Assembly (NCBI GenBank): GCA_039090855.1
Contig: CM077025.1
Location: 94,902,489 to 94,966,488, forward strand
DNA: 64,000 bases
Direction: 5' to 3'
From: Macrothele yani
Taxonomy: Eukaryota > Arthropoda > Arachnida > Araneae > Macrothelidae
Shown one piece after another: positions 22,421-31,825 of the stretch. Both the position numbers and the translations under genes were made by a program. The first letter of the stretch is position 1. Every line of letters begins with the position of its first letter. The notes below the pieces were generated by a model that was given only the letters and a program-made list of their open reading frames with translations, did not search any database and had not been told where the DNA came from.

Positions 22421-23439
22421 CACCGGGATTCGAACCCGGACGAATGGTCAGTAGCCATCGCTTAGACCACTGTGCCACCAGGATTCGAACCCGGACGAAT
22501 GGTCAGTAGCCATCGCTTAATCCACTGCTCCACCGGGATTCGAACCCGGACGAAAGGTCAGTAGCCATCGCTTAGACCACTGCGCCACCGGGATTCGAAC
22601 CCGATCGAATGGTCAGTAGCCAGAGCTTAGACCACTGCGCCACCGGGATTCGAACCCGGACGAATGGTCAGTAGCCATAGCTTAGACCACTGCGCCACCA
22701 GGATTCGAACCCGGACGAATGGTCAGTAGCCGTCACTTAGTCCACTGCGCCACCGGGATTCGAACCCGGACGAATGGATAGTAGTCATCGCTTAGACCAC
22801 TGCGCCACCGGGATTCGAACCCGGACGAATGGTCAGTAGCCATCGCTTAGACCACTGCGCCACCGGGATTCGAACCCGGACGAATGGTCAGTAGCCATTG
22901 CTTATACCACTACGCCAACGGGATTCGAACCCGGACGAATGGTCAGTAGCCATTGCTTAGACCACTACGCCAACGGGATTCGAACCCGGACGAATGGTCA
23001 TATATATCGGTTAGACCACTGCGCCACCGGGATTCGAACCCGGAAGAATGGTCAGTATCCATCGCTCAGACCACTGCGCCACCGGGATTCGAACCCGGAC
23101 GAATGGTCAGTAGCCATCGCTTAGACCACTGCGCCACCAGGATTCGAGCCCGGACGAATGGTCAGTAGCCATCGCTTAGACCACTGCGCCACCAGGATTC
23201 GAACCCGGACGAATGGTCAGTAGCCATTGCTTAGACCACTACGCCAACGGGATTCGAACCCGGACGAATGGTCAGTAGCCATTGCTTAGACCACTACGCC
23301 AACGGGATTCGAACCCGGACGAATGGTCATATATATCGGTTAGACCACTGCGCCACCGGGATTCGAACCCGGACGAATGGTCAGTAGCCATCGCTTAGAC
23401 CACTGCGCCACCGGGATTCGAACCCGGACGAATGGTCAT
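22421..23439 (-). repeat. Array of 55-bp units made from a SINE tRNA head
   Basis: About 18.5 head-to-tail units. On the plus strand each reads CCACCGGGATTCGAACCCGG, then ACGAATGGTCAGTAGCCATC, then GCTTAGACCACTGCG. On the minus strand every unit holds an A-box-like TGGTCTAAGC and a canonical B-box GGTTCGAATCC, the two internal RNA polymerase III promoter elements. A 54-bp variant (GGTCATATATATCGG) occurs twice, 329 bp apart, within a duplicated six-unit block. Open frames at 22939-23168 are by-products. Confidence 0.95.
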
Positions 23440-23965
23440 AACTTTTATTCCCTTAAAATGCTGACACATTTGCTTTTCTGATATCAGCACCTCAAAGAGT
23501 GCATTCCATTTCGTCATATGGGATACTCATCAAGGGGTATTGTTTCTCTTGGACAGCCACCGAAACCGATCGCAAATGCGCCATCACTAAATTTCACAGC
23601 CGAAATATGGATAGAAATACTGTTGACATGGCAACTTTGTTTTGATTTTTGTGTTTCGATTATCGTGCTTGGCGTAAAGACATTATTTCTGCTCTCTGGA
23701 TCAAGGCCGGACTACACATTAGGCGCAATACGGGCTATCTGGTGTCCTCAAGCAGCTGAGAGCCTCAAGCAGTAGTTCAAATGTATGATTTGCAAGTATA
23801 CTTCTTAGAATGTCGGCGGTGGACTCTCGGCTCACAAAGGAAAGACTACTTTCGGATTTAAGAATTATATACCGCGCAGCCAGGGTGGGAGAAAATCCGC
23901 CATTTTGGTTGGTTACCACGTCGCGCCGTCAACTGCCTTTCTTCTTCACGCTGTCAAAGCCTTTT

Positions 23966-24414
23966 TTAAGGTGGACGTGTAGTGATTTTGCTTCCCATAC
24001 TTCCAATGGGCAAACTTCTGTGCACATTTTCTTCATAATTAATGCTTTCCCAAGGATGAAAATTTGAACATCGATTAAAATAACTTCATATTATAACTTG
24101 GAATACTTAATATTTTCTGAAACATAACCATAATTAAGCAATCCAACATTTGTTTGTCTACTGACGTCATCAATGTAAAAGCCGCGCCATCTTTTTTCTG
24201 GTCTCAACACCACCAAAGGAAAAGATATTGATTTTTAATACAATTATGGTTATGTTTTAGGAAATATTAAGCATTCCAAGTTATAATAAGAAGTTATTTT
24301 AATCGATGCTCAAATTTTCATCTTTGGGAACACATTAGTTGTGAAGAAAATGTGTACAGAAGTTTGCCCATTAGAAGTATAGGAAGAAAATTCACTAGAC
24401 GTCCATCCACTTAA
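23966..24414. mobile_element. Foldback MITE with TTAA at both ends
   Basis: Arms of about 170 bp at 23966-24137 and 24243-24414 are inverted copies with high identity by eye (for example AATGGGCAAACTTCTGT and its complement ACAGAAGTTTGCCCATT). The loop is about 100 bp. TTAA stands at both tips, as expected for piggyBac-type targeting. There is no coding capacity. It lies inside the hAT 5' region. Confidence 0.8.
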
Positions 24415-24740
24415 CCGACTCGACTATGCGGTTTCATCATCCCAGCGCGTGCGCACGTATATTTTGTTGTGTCTTCGCCTGTGACCTTAAATTTTTTTAG
24501 CCAAAATGATAAAAACAAAATTGAATCAGCTGCGTCAAAACGTAAATGTAAACAATTAGAAGTAAAAGCGCATTAATCTCAGGCAAATTCTACTGTGTAG
24601 GTTTTGGGATATGCATCACACATTAAGAAGAGAAAAAAAGCGTAGTCAACAGCAAAGGTGGCTCTGCTTTGTTCTCATCTTAATGTGGATGCATGGATGC
24701 ATCACAAGTGCATGAATCAGTAGGCAGTGAATAAAATATA

Positions 24741-25169
24741 GTGGATTATCAAAGAGAAAATGTAGAAACAATATGTGCCTCTGCTTTATGTACTAATCTA
24801 AGCATCGAATCTGACACTGTAAGTAGGGGGGCGTACAAAAATGGTATTGCATTATGGCCAAATAATATAGGCTGTAATAACAAAACGATTGAGTTTTATT
24901 TGATAAAAAAACCGCAAAATGTCTGTATTATTGAATGTTTGAATGTCGTGTGTAGAGATTGCGACCGGGAATATTGCAGAAACTTTAATGAATCGCACTG
25001 CTGTTGCATCAAAAGTAATGGAACCAAAAAAGAAACGGAATTACGGTTAATTTTCTCGGACACAAGCAAATCAGTATATTGCTTTGTTTTCAAACTTTTC
25101 ACGAAAGCTATAGTGTGTAATTAAATGAAAATGGGATGTAATGACTGGAGAAATGTTTCTAAAACGTTA
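24741..25169 (+). pseudogene. hAT transposase piece 1: N-terminus with TTF-type zinc finger
   Basis: The open frame 24741-25124 starts MDYQRENVETICASALC. The C-terminal part has DREYCRNFNESHCCCIKSNG, then SKSVYCFVFKLFTK, matching the family's zf-TTF region, which ends in CFCCKLF. After a stop, GCNDWRNVSKTL (family: GYNDWKN...) continues to 25169, where an insertion begins. The assignment depends on this pattern and on the pieces downstream. Confidence 0.65.
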
Positions 25170-25895
25170 TGTAACGTATACTCTAGATTCACTTTCCTTT
25201 TGATTTTTACTATCTCTGGTTATTTTATTTTACTATGTAAATTATCTTCTTACTGAACGAGATGTTATTTCTCCCGCTGAATGAGATCTGGCAATGAGTG
25301 TAAGTCATGACGTGCGGTAGCCAGTATAAATAGGCGCGTTCAACGATACGTAGGGAGAGCGTTTGTTTATGTGGAGGAGAGCTGTTGTTGTACGGAGAGA
25401 GCTGTTGTTTATGTGCCAGAGAGCTGTTGTTTATGTGTCAGACAGCTGTTGTTGTATAGAGAGAGCGGTTGTTTATGTGCGTGAGAGCTTTGTTTCGTGT
25501 GTAAAGAGATCTTCGTTTATGTGAGAGCCAGAAGTTTACCAAATAAAAGATTGTCTTAGTAAGTACGTCTTTCTCAGTTCATAGTTTTGTCAGATCTCTG
25601 TCTGGCTGTTACTTTAATTTCATTAGTTGATTATTATTAACAACCAGCATAAGACTTTATTCATCTTAATTACTACTACAACATTACTAGCAGTTAAAAG
25701 CTTGTTCATTATTATTACTACACTACTAGCAGGAAAGTTTATTCATGATATAATTAACAAACAACAAGCATTAGAAGAAGCATTAGCTTAGAAGAAGCTG
25801 AATTCATTATAATTCAGTAGCAGAAGCGATATATTCATTATAGTTAACTGAGCATGACGGTAGTCGCGACCCCGTCAAAGCCATGTATTTATATA
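25170..25895 (+). mobile_element. LTR-like insertion, candidate
   Basis: Interrupts the hAT frame. It begins TGTAACGTATACTC, has a TATA box (TATAAATAGG at 25325-25334) and an AATAAA signal 25542-25547 about 215 bp downstream, a promoter-to-poly(A) layout like an LTR. No matching second LTR, TG...CA partner or 5-bp duplication was found. It could also be a promoter-bearing fragment of another repeat. Confidence 0.35.
25355..25530. repeat. Imperfect tandem repeat, unit about 27 bp
   Basis: Six or so units of the form GAGAGCTGTTGTTTATGTGCCA lie downstream of the TATA box. They alternate TTGTTTATG and TTGTTGTA versions. Confidence 0.7.
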
Positions 25896-27117
25896 CACTG
25901 AAGAGCAATTGAATTAGAGACAGCAAGCGTTATGCAAATGTGGCGCTGTGGGCGGCCCTGTAAACGGAAACGACATGACCTATGCAGCTATCCGACAATA
26001 TAAGGGGTGATGTGACGGGAATCAGTAAGAGTCGGAGGCAGTATGGGTAAGACGAAGGATCTAACCGCATTTGATCGTGGGCAAATTGTCGGGGCCCGAC
26101 GAATGGGTCACTCCATCTCGGAAGTCGTGCAGGCACTGGGATTTTCACGAGCCACTGTGTCACGGGTGCACTGTGAGTACATCGAATCCGGTAAAACCAT
26201 CCCAACAAGGGCCAACTGCCATGGACAACAGCGTGTAGATGAGTGGGGTCATCGTCGGCTAGCTCGCATTGTAACAGCGGATAGATAGGCCACAGTGCAA
26301 GAAATCACTCGGCAATTCAACGCTGGTGCACAAAAACGTCTAAGCAGCCTCACCATCCCGAACCATCTCCTCGCTATGGGGTACAGAAGCCATCATCCCA
26401 CGAGGGTACCGCTGCTGACCGCACATCACAGGGTGCAAAGATTAGCATGGGGGCGGAAACATCGCCACTACACCCTAGACAGGTGGGAAAATGTTACTTG
26501 GACTGATGAGTCGAGATTCACGTTGCTACATGCGGATGGCAGGATACGAGTACGGCGCAAACCACATGAAGCGATGGGTCCTTCGTGCCAGCAGGGTACT
26601 CTTCAGGCTGGCGAGGGTGGCATTCTCGTCTGGGGACTGCTTACGTGGACTGAAATGGGACCCCTGGTACGTGTCACATCGTCCCTCACAGGTCAACGTT
26701 ACCGGGATATCCTGAAAGACCATTTTCTCCCGTTTGTGTGTCTTCAACATCCCACTGGGGACCTCATGCTGCAACAAGACGATGCACCGTGCCATCAATT
26801 CCGAATTGTATCCGAATGGTTGGATGAACACTCCACCGAAGTGACCTAGCTTCCTTGGCCAGCTTGGTCACCTGACCTCAACCCCATCGAGTACATCTGG
26901 GATGTACTTGAGAGAGTTGTTCGTGGTGGCTCTGACAACCTCCATCAAATCTTCGTGAACTGTAGGAGCTTGTTCATGGGTCGTGGATCCGTATGACTTC
27001 CCAACGTTTTCGGTGTCTTGTCGAGTCCATGCCGAAACGAATCGTCGCCGTCATCAGAGCGAAAGGTAGTGCTACACGTTACTGGACAGGTATCTCTAGT
27101 TCAATTGCTCTTCAGTG
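25896..27117 (+). mobile_element. Tc1-like transposon, family D (1222 bp)
   Basis: Ends CACTGAAGAGCAATTGAATT and TTCAATTGCTCTTCAGTG, flanked by TA. It lies inside the hAT region. Confidence 0.92.
26043..27088 (+). pseudogene. Tc1 family D transposase (DD34E), two nonsense codons
   Basis: Start MGKTKDLTAFDRGQIVG. The DNA-binding half shows SISEVVQALGFSRATVSRV. TAG stops at 26286-26288 and 26847-26849 keep the frame, so they are simple nonsense mutations. The catalytic blocks are WTDESRFTLLHADGR, LQQDDAPCHQFRIV and SPDLNPIEYIWD, followed by a frameshift near 26960 and the end LVESMPKRIVAVIRAKG. The normal stop after ATRY is lost. The final frame (26993-27445) reads out of the transposon and 108 codons into the neighbouring hAT relic. 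Confidence 0.9.
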
Positions 27118-27537
27118 TAAAAGGAGAGGTTTAATAATGGGACGCATCGACATTGAATTGGCAAAGCAAATAAGGGCAGAACAAAACAATTCGAAAGAAG
27201 ATTTAAAAAGGATCATTGCAACGGTGAAATTATTGAGTAAATTAGAATTGGCATTTAGTGGACGCAGCGGTAATATTCAGTCTGAAAGAAATGGAATCTT
27301 CTTAATGAGCTTTGAACATCTGAGTGATTTTGATGATTATTTGAGGGGTCAATTGAAAACACACGTAAACTGTGGGCAAGGAAAAACTGATTATTTGCAC
27401 CATCATACCTGTGACGAGTTCCTTCACTTAATGGGGACAAATTGAGAGATCAAATTGCTGAAGAAGTGAAAGATATCACATACTTTTCGATTGTACTATT
27501 TTCGACGCCGAACATATCGCACATGGATCAGCTTGTT
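27118..27537 (+). pseudogene. hAT transposase piece 2
   Basis: MGRIDIELAKQIRAEQNN, IIATVKLLSKLELAFSG, then SFEHLSDFDDYL, GQGKTDYLHHHTCDEFLHLMG. After a one-base slip near 27445 it continues LRDQIAEEVKD and TPNISHMDQLV. This is the DUF4371 region that ends in DSTPDISHTDQL in the family. Cut at 27537 by a family X repeat after the codons for QLV. Confidence 0.85.
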
Positions 27538-28243
27538 TACGCTTTCCAACCGTAGGTTGAAGAAGCATATATGCTCCAGCTTTGTCCGTCCGTCCGCACG
27601 ATAACTGGCGTAAAAATGGTTCGATTTCAATGAAATTTTAGTATGTGGTAGGGGACCACCTAGGGACGAACCCTATTGAAAATAGAACAAATGGGGTCAA
27701 AAGGTCATGACGTAGGAGCGAGATCATTCCATTGCCCTTATGCGTCACAACTTGCGTAAATATGATTCGATTTCAATGAAAGTTTACTATGTAGTAGGAG
27801 ACCACCTGTGGACGAACCCTATTCAAAATAAGTGAAGTGGGGTCAAAGGTCTGGACATAAGATTGGGATGCATGCAATTGCCCTTATGCGTCATAACGTG
27901 CGTAAAAATGGTTCGATTTCCACCTGGGGACGAACCCTATTGAAAATTAACGAAATGTGGTCAAAGTGCATGACATAGAAGCGGAATCACTTCCATCGCC
28001 ATTATGCGTCATAACTTACGTAAAAATGCTTCGATTGCGACAAAACTTTATCATGTTATTTCGGAGGTATACCAAACCGGTTCTGTTGAATATAATCGAA
28101 ATGGGATCAAAGGTCAAGGCACAGGACCGAGATTTATTCCACAGCGATTATTCCCATAACTTGAGTGATAACTTGAGTAACGATTTCTGGTATGTTGGAA
28201 AGCGTATTATAATCAATGCCTTGCATGATTTTACTAACTTGTT
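27538..28243 (+). mobile_element. Family X modular repeat, copy a
   Basis: Begins TACGCTTTCCAACCGTAGG and ends ACTAACTTGTT. It is built from about 146-bp subrepeats of two kinds. Type A has GTATGTGGTAGGGGACCACC; type B has GTATACTGAACCGGTTCTG. Each carries a GGGGTCAAAGGTCAGGACA-like block. It interrupts the hAT between QLV and LIL, leaving CTTGTT on both sides (27532-27537 and 28238-28243). No coding capacity. Confidence 0.8.
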
Positions 28244-28545
28244 TTAATATTAAGGTATGCATAGCAAACGAAGAAGTCAAAGAAAGGTTTCTTGTATTTG
28301 TTGAAATCGACGAGCACAAGGCTGCATACTCTGAAGGTGCTGTTCTCAAGGATCAGATAATTTATTTCTTGACATCACAAAGTGTAGGGGACCAGTGCTC
28401 AATAACGCAGCTAATACAGTATGTCAGGAAAATATACAGAGCTACAGACCAGAATAAGAAGCTATAGTCCCACTGCGTTTTACATTCCTTGCCCAAGTCA
28501 CTCATTGAAATTAAACAGCAGTTCGGCACCTAATGCAGTGAGATA
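28244..28545 (+). pseudogene. hAT transposase piece 3
   Basis: CIANEEVKERFLVFVEIDEH opens this piece, followed after a frame change by MSGKYTELQTRI and FYIPCPSHSLKLNSSSAPN. The family has YDNAANMSGKY and IPCAAHSLNL here. Ends at AVR-Y, split by a Tc1 at a TA. Confidence 0.85.
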
Positions 28546-28749
28546 CACTCATTTTCATAATCATCCGCATGTGAGATACACTCAAATGTAGTGAGATACA
28601 CTCATTGTCATAAACATCCGCGCACCAAAACAAAACCGTGCGATGAACGCGAAACTCGGCGAATAGCTGCGGGGAGGGCAGACATGCAAATGATTAAAAT
28701 TTTGTGCGATTCCGCAAGCCCGCACTTCCAAGACAGGCGCGGCAATCGC

Positions 28750-28787
28750 AACCTGCTGGGCGCCTTATAAAAGGCGCCCAGCAGGTT
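28750..28787. repeat. Perfect 17-bp hairpin
   Basis: AACCTGCTGGGCGCCTT and its exact complement are separated by ATAA, upstream of the Tc1-E transposase. GC-rich in an AT-rich setting, it could extrude as a cruciform. Confidence 0.9.
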
Positions 28788-28801
28788 ACTCCACTTTCGT
28801 G

Positions 28802-29115
28802 GCCGCGGGTGGCCTAGTGGGCAACGTTCGTGACTGCCACGGAAATGACCTCAGGTTCGATCCCAAGCAGGTACGAACGCTCGATCCACTAAATATCCGC
28901 CGTGCGTCGGATGGGCACGTTAAGCCGTCGGACCCCGGGTGCTGGACCTCTGGTAATAAATAAGGGCGTCTTCCTCCAGCTTTCTACCTCGCCTCCGTGT
29001 CACTTTCCTATCGGGCACACTAACCTAAAAATCTCCTAGCTTCCTATTTCTAAGGATTGTTTAAGACCTAGGGTCAGACACTCCCTTTCTAAAATCCTCT
29101 ACATATGATCTGACC
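28802..29115 (+). mobile_element. SINE-B copy with 11-bp target duplication
   Basis: Flanked by CCACTTTCGTG at 28791-28801 and 29116-29126. The head GCCGCGGGTGGCCTAGTGGG carries an A-box-like element and a B-box (AGGTTCGATCCC), so it is tRNA-derived, but from a different source than SINE-A. Length is 314 bp. The tail is not poly-A. Inserted in Tc1-E. Confidence 0.85.
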
Positions 29116-29189
29116 CCACTTTCGTGCCGAAGTGTACGGCAAGAGTCAGAAGAGTTCCCTGAGCAACAGATATACCGAGGAGCCACCGT

Positions 29190-30194
29190 AGATGTGCGTA
29201 CGGGCAACTGACCGAGTTTGAACGAGGCCGTGTCGTCGGGATGAGAGAGGCAGTGTGGCCGACACGCCTAATCGGCGGTCATTTGGGTCTGTCGGACAGT
29301 ACGGTGCAATCGAATTAAGAGCAATGGACATCGGAAAGCACCCAGACACGGCGGACTGGCTATGGACGACCTAGACACAACCACCAGCAGAGAGGACCAT
29401 GGGATCGTGATAGCAGTACGCACAAATGTAACGACGTCTTTGTCCAATATCCAGAGACATGTGGCGGCTGATCAAGGGACTCCTGTGCCAGCCAGAACCA
29501 TTTCCAGACGCCTGGCAGAGGCGAATCTGCGCTTTCGACGGCCATTACCTTTTCTGCCATTAACACCTGACCATCGTTAGCGTCGATTGCAGTGGTGCCA
29601 GCAGCGAGCAACGTGGAATACTACCGACTGTTGACGTATAGTGTTCAGCGAAGAAACCTGTTTCTATATGGGAACGGACGACCACTGTATCAGAGTGTGG
29701 AGGACCGCAGGAGAACGACACAATTCCAACCTCACTGTACAGGGACACACGTCCCGACCTGTAGGCGTGATGGTCTGGGAGCCATCGCGTTTCACAGCAG
29801 GACTTCCCTCGCAGGGATCTGAGGGACGTTGACAGCCCAGCGCTACGTAGAGGAGATCTTGCGACCCCATGTGCTGCTTCACCTGGAGGGACAACCCGGA
29901 GTCATTTTACAAGATAACGTTCGTCCGCATACGGATCAGGCTTTGCAGGACTGGCTACGTCATGCTTCAACGCTTCCGTGGCCTGCCAGATTGCCTGATC
30001 TTTCGCCCATTGCGCACGTGTGGAACAAGATGGGACGATAGCTTTCTCCATGTCCCAATGTTCGGGATTTAGAGCGTCAGTTGCAAGAAGTATGGGCCAA
30101 TCTGTCCCAGCATAACATACGGCGTCTCTTCGATTCCATACTGGACCGTATCACCGCATGTATCCGAGCACGAGGCGGTTCGACGCGGTACTAA
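29190..30194 (+). pseudogene. Tc1 family E transposase, badly broken
   Basis: An N-terminal FERGRVVGMREAVW block is split by stops. ISRRLAEANLRFRRPLPFLPLTPDHR precedes FSEETCFYMGTDDHCIRVW, where the first-aspartate motif FSDESRF reads FSEET. The second-aspartate block LQDNVRPHTDQAL is kept. The glutamate block reads LPDLSPIAHVWN, with E replaced by A. The end is RGGSTRY-stop at 30194. It has lost two catalytic residues and several frames. Confidence 0.85.
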
Positions 30195-30350
30195 CGCTGA
30201 CCAGATTATGCACCGTATGTCCTCGGGAAATCGTCCCGCTGCTGTGATACTGTAATCATTTGTGTCCTTCGTATGCACCACCTCACTACTAAAATCTCAT
30301 TTTAATCCGACGGCTCCTTCTTGGTGCACTAAGTTTTGTGACAGTGAGTG

Positions 30351-30500
30351 TATTTTTACTTTGTAGAAAACTTGAATACCTTCTTTTCAAAGTCATCACA
30401 ACGCTGGAACATTCTAGATACTTATTTCAGATCTGAATCCTTATAATTTAAAACGTTAAGTGATTCAAGGTGGTCAGCTAGAGCTGATGCGACATGGCAT
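30351..30500 (+). pseudogene. hAT transposase piece 4
   Basis: YFYFVENLNTFFSKSSQRWNI, then after a slip LSDSRWSARADATW. The family motif is FFSKSTHRW...SDTRWSAR. Cut by SINE material in an A-rich stretch. Confidence 0.85.
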
Positions 30501-30690
30501 TAAAAAAAAATGTTTTTTTTTTTGTTGTTGTTTTCGATTGAAGGTTTAACGACCACCGTGAGCAACTCAATGGGCTATAAGCAGTCGCCCGTCCCTAATT
30601 AGGGCCACTGGTTCCAGAGAAGGAAGAGAGCGAACGTTTGTAAGAATTTAATACAAAAATTTCAGGTCAAACATCTTAGCTCAGTGCTGT
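30501..30690 (-). mobile_element. Truncated SINE-A plus shared 60-bp segment
   Basis: Poly-T and the first two thirds of the SINE-A body (to about 30630) are followed without a head by CGAACGTTTGTAAGAATTTA...AGTGCTGT (30631-30690). The same 60 bp occurs at 22211-22270, next to another SINE-A tail. Confidence 0.7.
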
Positions 30691-30920
30691 CTTTCTTTCT
30701 TTTCTTTTCTTTTCTTACTGGGGGTTTAATGATTACAATGAGCAACTCAGTGGGCTATAAGATCTCACCCGTCCCAAATTTAGGGCCACTGGTTCCAGAG
30801 AAGGGAGAGATCCAGGGCCGTAAGACAAGTACAACATCCACGCCTCACGGGATTCAAACCCGGACCCTTCTCAGACGAAGTCATTAGCCAGCGCTTAGAC
30901 CACTGCGCCAACGGGGCGGA
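30691..30920 (-). mobile_element. SINE-A copy
   Basis: CT-rich tail complement, full body and a head with CACGGGATTCAAACCCGG (B-box complement), ending CCAACGGGGCGG. A-rich sequence on both sides of the two-SINE block obscures the target duplication. The hAT frame resumes just after it. Confidence 0.85.
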
Positions 30921-30924
30921 AAAA

Positions 30925-31337
30925 AAAGTTTTGTTAACGTACAAAATGTGTTGACGGAAACTGAATCATGCGAAGAAGCAAAACCAGAATGTCAATTAGA
31001 AGCGAAAGGGATGCTAAAACAATTCCAGGAGTATGGAACAGCTCTGTTAACCATATTTTGGAATACGGTGTTGTAAATATTAAATACAAGGAGCAAATAT
31101 TTCCAGGATCCTAAAACGAATCGTTTGAAAGCTGTGAATTCTTTATAATCATTAAAAACATTCATCGTAAGTTTGAGAAATAATTTTCAATCCATAGAAA
31201 CCGACGCCAAAACTTTGACCGACAACCATAAATTTAAAGAGAAAAACATCAACAGAAGAAAAGGAAAACGTTTTTGACGAGACTACAGTAAACGAAGTTG
31301 TTCTGCAAGACAGAGAACATTTTATTACAGAATCCGC
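30925..31337 (+). pseudogene. hAT transposase piece 5
   Basis: FVNVQNVLTETESCEEAKPE, LEAKGMLKQFQEYGTALLTIFWN, then FDETTVNEVVLQDREHFITES. The family has EAKGLLKQL...ALLAEFWN and FDETPE...FREKF blocks in this order. Internal stops present. Confidence 0.78.
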
Positions 31338-31825
31338 TTACCAGTAGCGACTCCTTCACGTAGGACGGGAGGATCATCCTACACTTTAAATTTAGATAAT
31401 TACACTCATAATGAAATATTTGAAAAGACTCGTTTTATAAGCATAGAAGAAAAAAACGAAAATGAGGCAGAACTGCAATAGAGATCATCCTCCAGCCGTT
31501 TACGTGAGCACACAGCGGCGCATGACATTCGTGTGTGAAGGCTAGGAACAAAGACTGAGAATTTCTATCAACCGTCCTCGCTTCCCAGCTCTCGTCCATT
31601 GAGTGGACAGGTGGCTGGGTCGAGGCTATACAGGGTAGAAGGTCATAGAATTGAAATGGATGTTGAGCCGTGATGAAAACGTCTCGAATCATCCTACGAG
31701 CCGCTACACGTCGCTTACTCTCATTCCCATGTTCGATGGCTACTCTCCCGAAGCACACGTTAGTTGGTGTCAGTTGACGTTTACTGACTAACGCGCAGCT
31801 CAAATGAGAGAGTTCTATAAGGAAG
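31338..31825. other. Unassigned segment within the hAT
   Basis: Lies between hAT piece 5 and family X copy b. I could not match it to the hAT protein or to another repeat; an open frame on the minus strand (31435-31893) overlaps the family X edge and is not meaningful. Confidence 0.35.

Larger units (their letters stand above)
28546..30350 (+). mobile_element. Tc1-like transposon, family E, containing a SINE
   Basis: Right end TTTTGTGACAGTGAGTG before TA; left end CACTCATTTTCATAATCAT at 28546, partly repeated as CACTCATTGTCATAAACAT at 28599. The right subterminal region shows CTCCTTCTTGGTGC. Excising it at the TA restores the hAT codons SAPNAVRYFYFVENLN with no base gained or lost. About 1.5 kb without the SINE at 28802-29115. 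Confidence 0.88.

Noticed and set aside
22939..23168. Overlapping open frames with repeated GIRTR or DSNPDEW motifs
   Set aside because: By-product of the 55-bp array, whose length cycles all three frames.
22421..23439. CRISPR array
   Set aside because: Regular 55-bp repeats without unique spacers; the unit is a SINE tRNA head in eukaryotic DNA.
27538..28243. Family X as a Helitron
   Set aside because: One end has a hairpin, but I found no TC start, CTRR end or A-T insertion site.
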